Counted from the first letter of the stretch, positions 33,483-43,092 are shown. The stretch is DNA of 64,000 nucleotides from an uncultured Coriobacteriaceae bacterium (GCA_902780305.1 CACZFB010000011.1:62001-126000), one strand, 5' to 3'. Translations and numbers: made by a program. The notes: generated from the letters alone by a model not told the origin.

Positions 33483-34148
33483 CTATGCGCCAGACCGCCC
33501 GCGCTTTAAATAAGCGGACGAGACGGGGAACGAGAAGTACGTGTTGGGATACGGCTCGCGCCTCAGCGTAAAGTGCCACCATTCACATGCATAGGGCTCG
33601 AACCCGTTGCGCACCATCACGCGCTGCAGGATCATGCGGTTCTCGTACTGTTCGTCGGTAATGTCGCGGCAGTCCGGGTGCGAGAGCTCGCCAAAGTAGT
33701 CGAACGGGCTACCCATGTCGACCTCCTTGCCCGTGGCCATGTCGAGCAGGGTGAGGTCCACGGTGCTTCCGCGACTGTGGCTGGATTCCTTGGCGATGTA
33801 GCCCAGCGAGATGGTCTCCTCCTTATCGATGGTGGGGTAGAAGTACGGCTTCATGCGGATGTCGGTGTCCTCGAGCGCCCAGAACACGAATTGCCGTACC
33901 GCCGCTGTGGGTCGGTATGCGTCAAAGATCTTAAGGCGGTAGCCCATCACGTTGAGCTCGTTGCTGGCGCTCTTGAGGGCGCGCGCGGCCTCGGCCGTTA
34001 GTATGGCACACGGCTCCTCGTACCCGTCGATGCGCTCCCCCACAAAGTTGTAGGTGGAGAAGTAGCGAATCTCCTGGATGATTTGCGGCACGTAGTCGGA
34101 CAGCAGCACAAAGCCCGAGGGGTCGTTCGTGTAGTCTTGGGAGTTCAT
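33483..34148 (-). CDS. D-alanyl-D-alanine dipeptidase (VanX/DdpX family, M15D)
   Basis: 221 aa. Zinc motif SSHSRGSTVDLTL (SxHxxGxxxD), DMGSPFDYFG and the EWWHF box with the third ligand and catalytic Glu. No signal peptide, so cytoplasmic. Hydrolyses D-Ala-D-Ala, in cell-wall turnover or nutrition. No vanHA or vanRS genes are near, so it is not a vancomycin cluster. GAGAGGA 6 nt upstream of ATG. Confidence 0.9.
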   Translation of the reverse strand: MNSQDYTNDPSGFVLLSDYVPQIIQEIRYFSTYNFVGERIDGYEEPCAILTAEAARALKSASNELNVMGYRLKIFDAYRPTAAVRQFVFWALEDTDIRMKPYFYPTIDKEETISLGYIAKESSHSRGSTVDLTLLDMATGKEVDMGSPFDYFGELSHPDCRDITDEQYENRMILQRVMVRNGFEPYACEWWHFTLRREPYPNTYFSFPVSSAYLKRGRSGA

Positions 34149-34220
34149 GTGAGGTCCTCTCTGTGGATGGTCTCCCTACCATACCATCTTTTGGTGGGCT
34201 GGTTGGCGTTGTGACTGCCC

Positions 34221-34242
34221 ATCAATGGGGGACCCCTCTGAT
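34221..34242. repeat. Repeat family (b), degenerate single hairpin
   Basis: ATCAATGGGGGACCCCTCTGAT, arms interrupted by one mismatch, between the dipeptidase and the HAD gene. Confidence 0.7.
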
Positions 34243-34253
34243 GGGCGCCGTCC

Positions 34254-35081
34254 TCAGGTAAGGCCAAAGTGGGCGATGGCCCGTGCAAGGCCGTCGTCCA
34301 GAACGGCCGAGGTCACGTAGGTGGCATGTTCCTTGACGTTCGCCTCGCGTGCGTCACCCATAACGATCGCCTCGTCGCATGCGTCGAGCATCTCCAGGTC
34401 GTTCGAGCTGTCGCCAAACCCAAAGGTACGCACTTGGGACAGCGTGAGATGGTCGAGCAGGACCTGTATGGCCGTCGCCTTGTTGACCCCCTTGCACGAG
34501 ATTTCGCCGCCAACGACCGACTGGTCGCCGTGTGTCGCTGGCACTAGGTAAAAGCGGTTGCCAAACGTGGCCTCAACCTCCTCGAAGGTGAGTCCGCCGT
34601 TCCAGACCCTAAAGCACAGCTTGTTGACGGCGTCCAGGTTGGCTTCCTCAATGGGTTGGGCGATGGTGTGCCAGTCCTTGCGATGTGCCACGCCCCACGT
34701 GCGGCGCGCATGCTCGAAGAACACCTCGTCGAAGTAGATGCCCTCGTTGGACTCGAGATAGTAATGGGCGCCGTGCGCGCGCAAGTATTTCACGAGCTCG
34801 TGGACTGCGGTGGCCCCCAGCGTGCGGTGGAAGATTACCTCGTCGCCGACGCTTACCACGCCGCCCGAGGCGCCAATGATCCCGTCGATGGCGAGCGGCT
34901 CATCGGTGAGGTTAGAGACAAACCGTGCGTCGGCGAGTGAGCGCCCAGTGCACAGGTAGATGAGCGCGCCGCGATCATGCGCACACGCCAAGGCATCCGT
35001 GGCAGACGGCGGAATGTACTGTTGGCCATCCTTTCGCGCAAGCAGTGTGCCGTCAACGTCGACGAACAGCAGGTTGGTCAT
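34254..35081 (-). CDS. HAD-IIB (Cof-type) phosphatase
   Basis: 275 aa. Motif I FVDVDGTLL, motif II LCTGRSLA, Lys in SCKGVNKATAI and motif IV FGFGDSSNDLEML. Cof-type HADs dephosphorylate sugar phosphates or pyridoxal phosphate. ATG 35081 overlaps the stop of the large MFS fusion (ATGA), so the two are translated together. Confidence 0.9.
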   Translation of the reverse strand: MTNLLFVDVDGTLLARKDGQQYIPPSATDALACAHDRGALIYLCTGRSLADARFVSNLTDEPLAIDGIIGASGGVVSVGDEVIFHRTLGATAVHELVKYLRAHGAHYYLESNEGIYFDEVFFEHARRTWGVAHRKDWHTIAQPIEEANLDAVNKLCFRVWNGGLTFEEVEATFGNRFYLVPATHGDQSVVGGEISCKGVNKATAIQVLLDHLTLSQVRTFGFGDSSNDLEMLDACDEAIVMGDAREANVKEHATYVTSAVLDDGLARAIAHFGLT

Positions 35082-38035
35082 GGTGTTGGCGCCCCTCTCC
35101 GTTGGCTGTAGATCCCATATCCCATGGCACAGATAAGGCTGAACGCCCCAAGGGCAATGCCGGCGATGCGGCCTCCCGTGCTGGCAAACAGTTCCATAAC
35201 CAGTGGCTGCACGAGCATCACGCCGTACCACCCGGCAACCATGGTGCCGTAGCGCTCGCTGGGAACGAGACCGTGCGACGCTCCCTCCTCGGCCCAAATT
35301 ATCTTCCATGCCTCGGCGAACTTGACGCATATGGCCACGATGACTACTCCGGCAATGACCCATGCCAGCGACTGGTTGACCGCGGCGACCAAGAACACCA
35401 TGCCAATGCAGGCGACGCTGATTGCCGCCGCCGTCCGCTGGCCCATGCGAGCCCGAAGGGCGAGCATGTGCCCCGCCAGCAGGTACACCACGAGCTGCGC
35501 TGCCACAAACAGGTTGGTGATCTCCATCTTCGAGAGACCCATACCAGCCGCGTACAGGGGAAACACGAGCGACTGGTAGCCCGAGGCGCAGGCGGCAGGT
35601 AGCATGACCAGCGCAAGCAGCGCGACGACGGGGACGCTGCGCGCAAACGACATGGTGGCTTTGGCGCGACCCTCGTCCTGCGTGACGGGGATTGCGTGGA
35701 TGGTCTTCGCCGTCTTTGGCGCGGTGCCAAAGAAGATTGCTATCCACAGTGTTGCGAGCAGGGCGGCAAGCGCATACACCCACCCGTTGCCCGCAAGCGC
35801 GCCAACGTAGCCGCCGGCGACCGCGCCCAACGCGGCGCCCGAGACGCCAATGAGCGAGACGCCCCGTGCGCCACGGTCGCGTACGTCGGGGTCCTTGGCA
35901 ACGGTGGGCAACATCGCTCCCAAGGCAAATAGCATGCCCAGAGGTACCGAGAGTGCCAGCCGGCTGCAACAGTATGCGGCAAAGGAACCGCAGGTCACGG
36001 CAGCCATCACGGCAAGCGACAGAACGACGGCCACGGCAAATCCGCCAAGCACCAGCCTCCTGGGGTCAACGCGTGCCGCCAGGGTGGGCATGAGCCAGGC
36101 TCCCAGCAGCATTCCCAGCCGCAGGCAGGCAACGGGTAGGGCGAGCATCAGGGCGCCCGTACCCACGCCCGAGCTGCTCAACATGTCGCGTGCGATGAGG
36201 ACGATCATAACGGCATCGGCGCTGGTAACGAGCGTAGAGGCGAACGTCAGGGGGCGTGCGAGGCCGGCAAGCGCATCGCACGGCTCATCGTGGGCTGCGA
36301 GCCGGCTCCTCACGAGGTCCGACCCGCATCCCCGAATCTCGGAATAGCAGAGGTAGATGACCAGCAGGGTTACCAGAAGTGCAATTGCCACCGACATCTT
36401 GTTTGCCCCCACGCGGGAGGTGAGCGTCTCTAGGTTGCTACCAAGCTCCACTACGGCAACGGGCTTCCCGCTTGCCTTGTCCAATATGGGGACGAGCCGA
36501 TAAATGGTCGTGTCGTTTCGGTTGAGGCCAACGCGCACGGAGTTGTCGACTTTCCCCGTGGTGAGAGCCTCCTGCACCTGATCGCGCATAGCGCTCTTGG
36601 GGACGGCGGATCCAAACACGTTGCCAGCACCAAAGTCCAAGACGTTATAGATGCCCTGGCTGTCCTGTCCGTACATGTTGAAGTACAGGCCGATGTCGTT
36701 GCGCGATGCCGACTCGCACAGGGAGTACAGGTACTCCGTTGCGTGTGGCAGGGCGTCCAGGACGTCCGCACGACCCTCTCGCATGGCGTTGCGATCTTTG
36801 GTAATCAGCGTCACACTCTCGCGCAGCTCGGTTGGACAGGATAGGATGAGGGTGTCGGCGAGGGTGTCTATCTCGTTGGACCGCACCTCGATGGCTCGGT
36901 CTGTCATGTTGTTCATAAACAGCATGACGCCCGAGACTATGGCAGCCGACACGGCCGCGATGCCCAGCATGGAACCCAGTTTGCTCGTCTCTCCCGTGCG
37001 CACGGCCGTGCGCACGTTGCGTACCATAAGCGCCACGCCCAACACGACCAGCAGCAGACCGGAACACCACACGGCGGTACTGCGCACCAAGAGGAGGGGT
37101 GCCAGTCCAACCGTCGTTATCGCACGTTGCGGGGATGTCCCGTCCCGCATGACGACCACGCCGTTCGTGCGGTCGCAGGCAGCCAACACCGACCCGTTGG
37201 AACTTACGGACGTGTACGCAAAGTCGCTAAGCAGCGTTTGCCTGTTGCCTCCTGTTGCCGTTACCGCCTTCGACTGGTCCACGCACGCCAGGACTTGTCC
37301 CTGCTGGTCTATGGCGGCGCTGAGGACGGTGCCCAGCTCGGGCAGGGTTCGCTCTGTCTCCTCGCCGTGCCGCGTGGTGAGCAGGCCACGAAGATCCACC
37401 GAGCAAAGCGTGTCGCTGTTGTGGTCGTAGCACGTGTCGTTCAGCGATGTTTGCGCAATGCGGCGCGTAAACAGCGTCTTGGGTCTGTGCGAGTGGGACA
37501 GCTCCACGACCGTGACCATGCCAAGGTCCGTGAATGCCCCTTTGGGCGTAATCCCCGAGACGCAGGCATACACGCAGCCCTCGCCGGGGCAAAGGCCCGT
37601 GATTGCCGGGCTGGAGGACTGGGCGTCTGAGGCTCTGGTAATGGAGAGCACCGACCCCTGATACATGCCCGTTGGAGAGAAGCGCAGCACGTGGTCCGAC
37701 GAGATGAGCGAGGTGTCGCCGGCGGCCTTGGTGCCCGCGACGTACACGGAGTCGCCGCAAACGCAGACGTTGCACACGGTGTCGATGGGAGTGCTGGTGG
37801 AGGCGAGGTCCACGATGCCCGTTACCTGGTCGCGAGCATCCAGGAACAGCAGGCGCTTGGACTGGCTGTCGGCTATTACACCCATGCGCGTGGTTGCGCT
37901 CGCGCAGGCGGGGGAGTCGAGCTCCACGACGGGATGGAAGGGTGGCGGCAGGGGAGAGCCCACTGCCGAGAGGGCCAACACGAGCAGGACGAGCGCGCCG
38001 ACTGCGATTATGATGGCCTTCGTGCCCTTGGGCAT
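35078..38035 (-). CDS. Large fusion: beta-propeller-like ectodomain, sensor-like ectodomain and MFS transporter
   Basis: 985 aa. One N-terminal helix, then about 290 extracytoplasmic residues with repeated short beta motifs (GVIADSQSKRLLFLDARDQ, VYVAGTK). Two helices (about 312-375) follow, then a second ectodomain (about 376-545) like single-Cache sensors (DRAIEVRSNEIDTLADTLIL, YRLVPILDKASGKPVAVVEL). One helix (about 547-567) leads to an MFS-type permease of about 12 helices (600-985). Possibly a ligand-gated exporter. No kinase domain. Ribosome site GGAAGGG is slightly distant. Confidence 0.8.
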   Translation of the reverse strand: MPKGTKAIIIAVGALVLLVLALSAVGSPLPPPFHPVVELDSPACASATTRMGVIADSQSKRLLFLDARDQVTGIVDLASTSTPIDTVCNVCVCGDSVYVAGTKAAGDTSLISSDHVLRFSPTGMYQGSVLSITRASDAQSSSPAITGLCPGEGCVYACVSGITPKGAFTDLGMVTVVELSHSHRPKTLFTRRIAQTSLNDTCYDHNSDTLCSVDLRGLLTTRHGEETERTLPELGTVLSAAIDQQGQVLACVDQSKAVTATGGNRQTLLSDFAYTSVSSNGSVLAACDRTNGVVVMRDGTSPQRAITTVGLAPLLLVRSTAVWCSGLLLVVLGVALMVRNVRTAVRTGETSKLGSMLGIAAVSAAIVSGVMLFMNNMTDRAIEVRSNEIDTLADTLILSCPTELRESVTLITKDRNAMREGRADVLDALPHATEYLYSLCESASRNDIGLYFNMYGQDSQGIYNVLDFGAGNVFGSAVPKSAMRDQVQEALTTGKVDNSVRVGLNRNDTTIYRLVPILDKASGKPVAVVELGSNLETLTSRVGANKMSVAIALLVTLLVIYLCYSEIRGCGSDLVRSRLAAHDEPCDALAGLARPLTFASTLVTSADAVMIVLIARDMLSSSGVGTGALMLALPVACLRLGMLLGAWLMPTLAARVDPRRLVLGGFAVAVVLSLAVMAAVTCGSFAAYCCSRLALSVPLGMLFALGAMLPTVAKDPDVRDRGARGVSLIGVSGAALGAVAGGYVGALAGNGWVYALAALLATLWIAIFFGTAPKTAKTIHAIPVTQDEGRAKATMSFARSVPVVALLALVMLPAACASGYQSLVFPLYAAGMGLSKMEITNLFVAAQLVVYLLAGHMLALRARMGQRTAAAISVACIGMVFLVAAVNQSLAWVIAGVVIVAICVKFAEAWKIIWAEEGASHGLVPSERYGTMVAGWYGVMLVQPLVMELFASTGGRIAGIALGAFSLICAMGYGIYSQRRGAPTP

Positions 38036-38198
38036 GGTGCTTCGTCCCTTCCTCGGGTGCTGCAGTGTCCATAATAGCAGTGTCCGTTTGGGGCAGAGCC
38101 GCCTCGCAAGCTTTCGTTCGTGCGCCCCAGCGAGAGTAACCCTCTTCCCAAGCGGACGCAGCCCTGTGCTATTGTGGTGTCCGTCTGGAGGTGAACCT

Positions 38199-38996
38199 GT
38201 GGTCGAAACCTGCTATACCGTGCCTGGTGCCCCGTACTTGGCGCTGCTGTCCGACTTGCACAACGGGGATTACCGGCCGGTGGAAGAGAGCCTGCGCAGG
38301 CGGCAGCCCGAACTCATCTGCGTTACCGGTGACCTCATCTATGGGTCGGCGGAGGAGGACGGGGCGTCGCCGCTGCGCACGCAGCCAAACGCGCTGGCGC
38401 TGTTGCGGGCCTGCGCCGCCATCGCGCCCACATACGTGAGCTTGGGCAATCACGAGTGGATGCTGGACAAGCGAGACCTGAATGACATGGTGAATACGGG
38501 CGTGGTCCTGCTGGACAACGGCTGGATAGAGCAAGACGGTCTCGCCATAGGCGGGCTGACCTCGGGGTATGTTATGAGGTATCGGCGTCGCTTGGCCAAC
38601 CTTACGGAAGAGGAGCGCAACGCGCACCGATATCCCAAGGGCATCGGAGTCGCGGGCATCGTTCGTTCGCCTGCCGAGCTCCTGATGGAGCGCGTGCCCG
38701 ACGACGACTGGCTCGAGGCGTTTGCGTTGGCGCCTGGGTATCACATCCTCCTGTCCCACCACCCAGAGTATAGGCGCCTCGTCCCCAAGGGCATCGAGCT
38801 CATGCTCTCGGGACATGCGCACGGCGGGCAATGGCGCGTCTTTGGGCACGGGGTCTACGCCCCAGGCCAAGGCGTTTGGCCCCGCCTTACGAAGGGCGTC
38901 TACGACGGGCGGCTGGTGGTTTCGGCCGGCCTTGCCAACACCGCACCCGTGCCGCGATTCTTCAACCCTACCGAGGTCGTGTACCTGAGGGGATAG
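38199..38996 (+). CDS. Calcineurin-like metallophosphoesterase
   Basis: 265 aa. All five blocks are present: LLSDLHNGD, VTGDLIYG, LGNHEW, LLSHHPEY and LSGHAHGGQWR. The family includes YkuE/LpxH-like membrane-associated phosphodiesterases; the substrate is unknown. GTG 38199 has GGAGGTG 6 nt before it, far better than any upstream start. Divergent from the MFS fusion gene. Confidence 0.88.
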   Translation: MVETCYTVPGAPYLALLSDLHNGDYRPVEESLRRRQPELICVTGDLIYGSAEEDGASPLRTQPNALALLRACAAIAPTYVSLGNHEWMLDKRDLNDMVNTGVVLLDNGWIEQDGLAIGGLTSGYVMRYRRRLANLTEEERNAHRYPKGIGVAGIVRSPAELLMERVPDDDWLEAFALAPGYHILLSHHPEYRRLVPKGIELMLSGHAHGGQWRVFGHGVYAPGQGVWPRLTKGVYDGRLVVSAGLANTAPVPRFFNPTEVVYLRG

Positions 38997-39025
38997 CCGT
39001 CGGGGGGAGGGAGTCCCCCCGACGG
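38997..39025. terminator. GC-rich hairpin after the metallophosphoesterase
   Basis: CCGTCGGGGGG pairs with CCCCCCGACGG, beginning at the stop codon. No T-run. Lies between convergent genes and may end both. Confidence 0.6.
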
Positions 39026-39077
39026 TCACTTGCGGCCTCACGCGGCGAGGGCGACGTTATGTCGATGACGTCTAACG

Positions 39078-40412
39078 TTACGCGCGAACGGACTTCTTGG
39101 GATCGATTGTCATGGACTGGAAGCGATTCGCCATGTACTCGTCGTCAAAGTTCTTGGCGTAGAACTCCTCGATTCCTGGCGCTGGTACATGGCCTGCCTT
39201 GCGCGCGCCCCAATTGTCGAGTGCCTGCAGCGTCATCACGCAGTCAACCAGCATGAGCGTGGCGCACACGAGCGTGACGCTGTAGCGCAGCTTCCAGGGA
39301 ATGAGGTTGAAGAACCGCAGGAACACGGGGAGCAGCAGCTTGATCCACGCGGTGCCAAGCACGCCGAACATGGAGGCGAAGAGCAGGCAGGTGCGTCCGC
39401 CAAACAGGTCGCCCAAAAACTCGTTGGAATAGTCCCAGGCCTTGGCGCCAAACGCCACTTCCATAAACCAGCTGACAAAATACTCGAAGCCACCGCCGAT
39501 TATGGTGCAGACAACGAATATGAGTATGATGTTGCGATCCTTAAAGCGGTTGAGTGCCATGGTCATGAGCACACCGCCGATGCCGTAGATGGGGGAGAAG
39601 GGACCCCAGAGCAATCCGGCGCGATCCTGATAGACGCCAGGCTCAACGATGACCATATGGTAGATGACCTCGACGATGAGGCCAACGACGCAACCGACCA
39701 CGAATATCCAGAACAGGTTAAAGAAGTCGAGGCGAATATAGCCTTTGCCGGGGTCGGCCAAACCGAGGGTACCCCGTTTTGCGTGGACTTCCGTATCCAG
39801 CTTGCGCAGGTCGGCCTGCAGGTTCGACTCGTTTGCGAGCGAGGGGTTCAGGTAGGCCGAGATTGCCACTTGGACCGCGAGCTGCACGAAGTTGAACAGG
39901 AGCTCCCAGCCAATGCCATACAGCATGAACTCGCAAACCAGCGAGACTGCGGTCAATACGATGTTTACGTTGATGAGCGAGCTGGCAGCCCCCCGCTCGC
40001 CCTTGATAAGACGTATCCCCACAAAAAACGAAATCACCGTGGAAACGAACGAGCAGGTCGTTGCTATGCCAATAACGACTGCGGTGGTGGTGGTTATCTT
40101 GCCCAACTGCTCCTCGAGCCAGCCACTGTGAAGCATGGGGAGTAGGGCCATGATGCCTCCGGCTATGCCAAGGAGGCTGACGAGGATGAGGAGGATGCTA
40201 TAGACGCGTACCAGAATGGGAAGCTCCGAGAAGGTCAGGCCCTTCATGCGATCGCGCACGATCCTCATTATCTCGTGGCGCTCTTTGGTGGTAAGCGGCC
40301 GCTCCTCGCTGCGCTCGCGAGCTGCGGCAAGAATGGTTTCCACGTCCTGTTCGTCGAGCAACCCGTCGGACACCACGTCGCGGGTTACTTGCAATACATC
40401 TATTTCTGCCAT
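39078..40412 (-). CDS. CmpB-type putative ABC transporter permease (COG4905)
   Basis: 444 aa. A short N-terminal cytoplasmic region with a three-helix-like acidic segment (TRDVVSDGLLDEQDVETILA) precedes four helices, and then the CmpB domain (LDFFNLFWIFVVGCVVGLIV, GLLWGPFSPIYGIGGVLMT). Despite the family name no ABC ATPase is adjacent and transport is not shown. Weak ribosome site GGACGG. Confidence 0.75.
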   Translation of the reverse strand: MAEIDVLQVTRDVVSDGLLDEQDVETILAAARERSEERPLTTKERHEIMRIVRDRMKGLTFSELPILVRVYSILLILVSLLGIAGGIMALLPMLHSGWLEEQLGKITTTTAVVIGIATTCSFVSTVISFFVGIRLIKGERGAASSLINVNIVLTAVSLVCEFMLYGIGWELLFNFVQLAVQVAISAYLNPSLANESNLQADLRKLDTEVHAKRGTLGLADPGKGYIRLDFFNLFWIFVVGCVVGLIVEVIYHMVIVEPGVYQDRAGLLWGPFSPIYGIGGVLMTMALNRFKDRNIILIFVVCTIIGGGFEYFVSWFMEVAFGAKAWDYSNEFLGDLFGGRTCLLFASMFGVLGTAWIKLLLPVFLRFFNLIPWKLRYSVTLVCATLMLVDCVMTLQALDNWGARKAGHVPAPGIEEFYAKNFDDEYMANRFQSMTIDPKKSVRA

Positions 40413-40524
40413 GTGCCGTCCAATCCTGCCGCGTATAAGCTTGCGGCATTCAGTCTATCATGCAAAGCCGCCTTGTACCAACCGCCAACTGGCGGACGTT
40501 TGCGGGTCGTCCAGAATGTGCCGT

Positions 40525-40595
40525 CCTATCAAAGGGGGTGACCCCCATTGAAATGCCGCTTGCGGCAATCAATGGGGGTCACCCCCTTTGATAGG
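40525..40595. repeat. Repeat family (b), full 71-bp hairpin element
   Basis: CCTATCAAAGGGGGTGACCC followed by CCATTG (40525-40550) and its exact inverse (40570-40595), 26-bp perfect arms, with an inner TGCCGC/GCGGCA hairpin in the loop. The cleanest copy of the family. Confidence 0.92.
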
Positions 40596-40610
40596 TCACT
40601 GGTGCCGACG

Positions 40611-40979
40611 CTACTTGCGGATGTGCTGGGACAGGCTTATGCCAAAGCCGGAAGGCGAAATAAGGAGTGTGGCCTTGGAGGTCCCGGTGTCGGTGGCTTG
40701 GCCGTTGTTGACGTCCTTAAAGCCCTTGGAGACGAGGAGATCGTAGGCCTCGTCGAAATCACGCACGTTCATGCGAATCGCCGTCATGTCCTGGGGCATG
40801 CTGTCCACCTGCGTGACGTCCACGCGGAAGTCCTCGCCGTACTTGAGGTCGTAACTCGTAAAGCTTCCGTCAGCTCCCTCCTTGGAGTGTGCCTGCGTGA
40901 AGCCGAGCTCCTCGAACAGAGGAACGATTTCCGCGGCATTGGTCGTAAGGATGATGGGGTTGAATGCGGTGATCTTCAT
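40611..40979 (-). CDS. VOC (glyoxalase/bleomycin resistance) superfamily protein
   Basis: 122 aa with two beta-alpha-beta-beta-beta halves (AFNPIILTTNAAEIVPLFEE, MTAIRMNVRDFDEAYDLLVS, LLISPSGFGISL). Metal ligands cannot be assigned with certainty. May be an isomerase, dioxygenase or drug-binding protein. AAAGGAG 7 nt before ATG. Confidence 0.8.
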   Translation of the reverse strand: MKITAFNPIILTTNAAEIVPLFEELGFTQAHSKEGADGSFTSYDLKYGEDFRVDVTQVDSMPQDMTAIRMNVRDFDEAYDLLVSKGFKDVNNGQATDTGTSKATLLISPSGFGISLSQHIRK

Positions 40980-40998
40980 GACGGGTCTCCTTTGCTCC

Positions 40999-41946
40999 TT
41001 ATCGGCGTTGGTCGTCGGACACAGCATGCAGCATTGCCGACCAGCGCTTTTGCAATGCCATGAGAATTATACATGCAATAACGCTGAGAAGTGCGCCCAT
41101 GCTGACGTCGCTCAGGAAGTGGGCGCCCAGAATCATGCGGCAGGCCATAACGGTGAGGGCGAAGATGAACTCGACCACAAGGGCGATGCCCAGCTTCTTT
41201 TGCAGGCTGGGGTAGACCAGGCTCAGACCATAGAACGCGCCAAGGACGGAGGCCGCCTGCAGGGAGTGACCGCTGGGGAAGGACTTGAACGCGTCCTTCT
41301 CGATGCCATGTGCTGCCATGAGTTCCGGGGCGCCCGAGAACTTGCGGTACCAGGGACAGAACTCGATGCCATCGTATCCCGCGAACAGCAGCCGCGGACG
41401 CGGACGAGACATGAAGTTCTTTAGGAGCTCGACAAGCAGAAACGAGAACGCCAGCACCACGGTTACCACGAGCACCTGACGCGCCAGGTCCTTGGCATCG
41501 TTCGCTTTGCCGGCATTAAAGCCCACGGCGCACAGGCCGGCGCCGATTACCGCTCCGATGCCGAGCCGAACGGCCGTGGGGAGTTCGCTGCCAACTATGC
41601 CGCCGAATCCGTCCAGTATGGAGAGCACCGATTTCGTGATCAGGGCGCCAAAGAGCATTGCAAGCAGTGTGCACAAGATGGCGCCCGCGACACGGAGCGC
41701 CGGCGTTTTTTGGCTGGCAAGGCAACGTTGCATGAGCACGCCCATAAAGATGCAGGCGGGGTAGACCAACGGAAAGAGCCCCAAGCTCGAGACGAAGATG
41801 ACGGCAGGGTTGTTTGGCGCATAGATGGCCTGGGCGATTTGCAGGTCCGCAAACGTACCTACGCCCAGCAATACCACAAGCACCACGGCGAATGCCCCCA
41901 TGCCGCGCGTAAGGAGGGAGCGCTGTTCCTCACTCAATGCAAACAC
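40999..41946 (-). CDS. PAP2-family membrane phosphatase
   Basis: 315 aa, about eight helices. Catalytic motifs KNFMSRPRPR, FPSGHSLQA and RMILGAHFLSDV (KxxxxxxRP / PSGH / SRxxxxxHxxxD, the Ser of the third replaced by CRM). Likely hydrolyses undecaprenyl or lipid phosphates at the outer face. GTG 41946 is the best start but its AAAGG is only 3 nt away; TTG 41982 is possible. Confidence 0.83.
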   Translation of the reverse strand: MFALSEEQRSLLTRGMGAFAVVLVVLLGVGTFADLQIAQAIYAPNNPAVIFVSSLGLFPLVYPACIFMGVLMQRCLASQKTPALRVAGAILCTLLAMLFGALITKSVLSILDGFGGIVGSELPTAVRLGIGAVIGAGLCAVGFNAGKANDAKDLARQVLVVTVVLAFSFLLVELLKNFMSRPRPRLLFAGYDGIEFCPWYRKFSGAPELMAAHGIEKDAFKSFPSGHSLQAASVLGAFYGLSLVYPSLQKKLGIALVVEFIFALTVMACRMILGAHFLSDVSMGALLSVIACIILMALQKRWSAMLHAVSDDQRR

Positions 41947-42010
41947 CAACCTTTCGTGACGTTGGGATGCGCCCTTGCGCAATACCAGCCTGATTATACA
42001 TCCCGAAAAT

Positions 42011-42037
42011 GAGAAAAGGGATCAGGCCCCTTTTCTC
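42011..42037. repeat. Repeat family (d), also a likely terminator
   Basis: GAGAAAAGGGA-TCAGG-CCCCTTTTCTC; its right end overlaps the stop codon of the lipoprotein gene. On the minus strand ATTTTC follows, so it may terminate that gene. Confidence 0.75.
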
Positions 42038-42995
42038 AAAAGGTGCCGTAAGAATACACCTCGTGGATCTCGTGGTCATAGCCATCGTAGAAACCGACCG
42101 GCATACCCTGCACGATTCGTGCGCCGCGGTTGTACAGCACAAGCATCTCGTCCGATTCCTTGTTAAAGCTCAGGCCCTCGATTTCGCCTTGTCGTTGGAC
42201 GTCGTCGAGCGTCCTCGCGAGTCTCACCTGCGCTTCGGATGCCCCGTCAGCCAGCGCGAAGCAGTAAACGTGGTCTGGGGCACTTTGGTCGGCATCGCCA
42301 TCATCGGCGGTGAGGTAGTACGTGCCGTCGTGGTACGCGATTCCCTGTATCCATTTTGGGGAAGGGGAGAGTCGCACTTTACCCAGGTATTCGCCCGTAT
42401 CGAGACTGTAGTTGTAGATATGGTTGCCGGTGTCGGTCCATGCGCACATGGTCACGACCCTCGTGTCGGGATTCACACAGATGCCGCTGCACTCATCCTG
42501 GCCGCTTTCCCGCTCGAAGTTGAACGTGCGCTTGAGTTCCAGCGTGTCCCCGTCGTAGATGGCAATCTGAATGTTCGAGGCAACGCCATCTTCGAAGAGC
42601 TCCACCCCGCAGTACACCTCGTTGTCGTATACATCAATATCGCCGATGTGGTTCACCTCGAGCTGGTATCCCTTATCGAAGGGGGCATCGTTCACCTTCA
42701 GGCGGTTCCACGCGCTGTCGTATTTCGACAGCGTGGTCGATCCGCTAATCCAATACGATCCGTTCTCGGTCGCGACCCCCTGCCTGCCGTCGACCTCTAC
42801 GGCCTTGGTGAGAGATTTCGGTTGGGCGTTCTCGCCATTCTCAGTGTTGGGAGCGGATGTGCTTTGCGCGCATCCCGCCATAGGTAAAACGACGGCCAGC
42901 GAGACGGCAAAGAGCGCGATTGCGCTTTTGAGCCGCTGGTATACCGGGCGCATATGGCTGCGAATGCTGCTTTGCGTCGTGTTCTTCCGTTTCAC
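42036..42995 (-). CDS. Lipoprotein with beta-propeller-like domain
   Basis: 319 aa. A 15-residue N-terminal extension precedes a lipoprotein signal with lipobox PMAGC. The rest has repeated short strands (SYWISGSTTLSKYDSAWNRL, SPSPKWIQGIAYHDGTYYLT, GEIEGLSFNKESDEMLVLYN) as in SMP-30/DUF-type propellers. Function unknown; possibly binds a small ligand outside the cell. Ends in repeat (d). Confidence 0.78.
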   Translation of the reverse strand: MKRKNTTQSSIRSHMRPVYQRLKSAIALFAVSLAVVLPMAGCAQSTSAPNTENGENAQPKSLTKAVEVDGRQGVATENGSYWISGSTTLSKYDSAWNRLKVNDAPFDKGYQLEVNHIGDIDVYDNEVYCGVELFEDGVASNIQIAIYDGDTLELKRTFNFERESGQDECSGICVNPDTRVVTMCAWTDTGNHIYNYSLDTGEYLGKVRLSPSPKWIQGIAYHDGTYYLTADDGDADQSAPDHVYCFALADGASEAQVRLARTLDDVQRQGEIEGLSFNKESDEMLVLYNRGARIVQGMPVGFYDGYDHEIHEVYSYGTF

Positions 42996-43065
42996 TGTGG
43001 CTCCTCGTAAGAATGGGGTACACGTCTGCTTTCACACCATGGTACCGCGTGTCGAAAGGTGCGGC

Positions 43066-43092
43066 GAGAAAAGGGGCCAAACTCCTTTTCTC
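43066..43092. repeat. Repeat family (d)
   Basis: GAGAAAAGGGG-CCAAA-CTCCTTTTCTC, one mismatch in the arms. Lies in the 229-bp gap between the lipoprotein and the alpha/beta hydrolase; no gene seen in that gap. Confidence 0.8.

Noticed and set aside
33483..34148. Vancomycin-resistance cluster
   Set aside because: Only a VanX-type dipeptidase; no vanH, vanA-type ligase or vanRS nearby.
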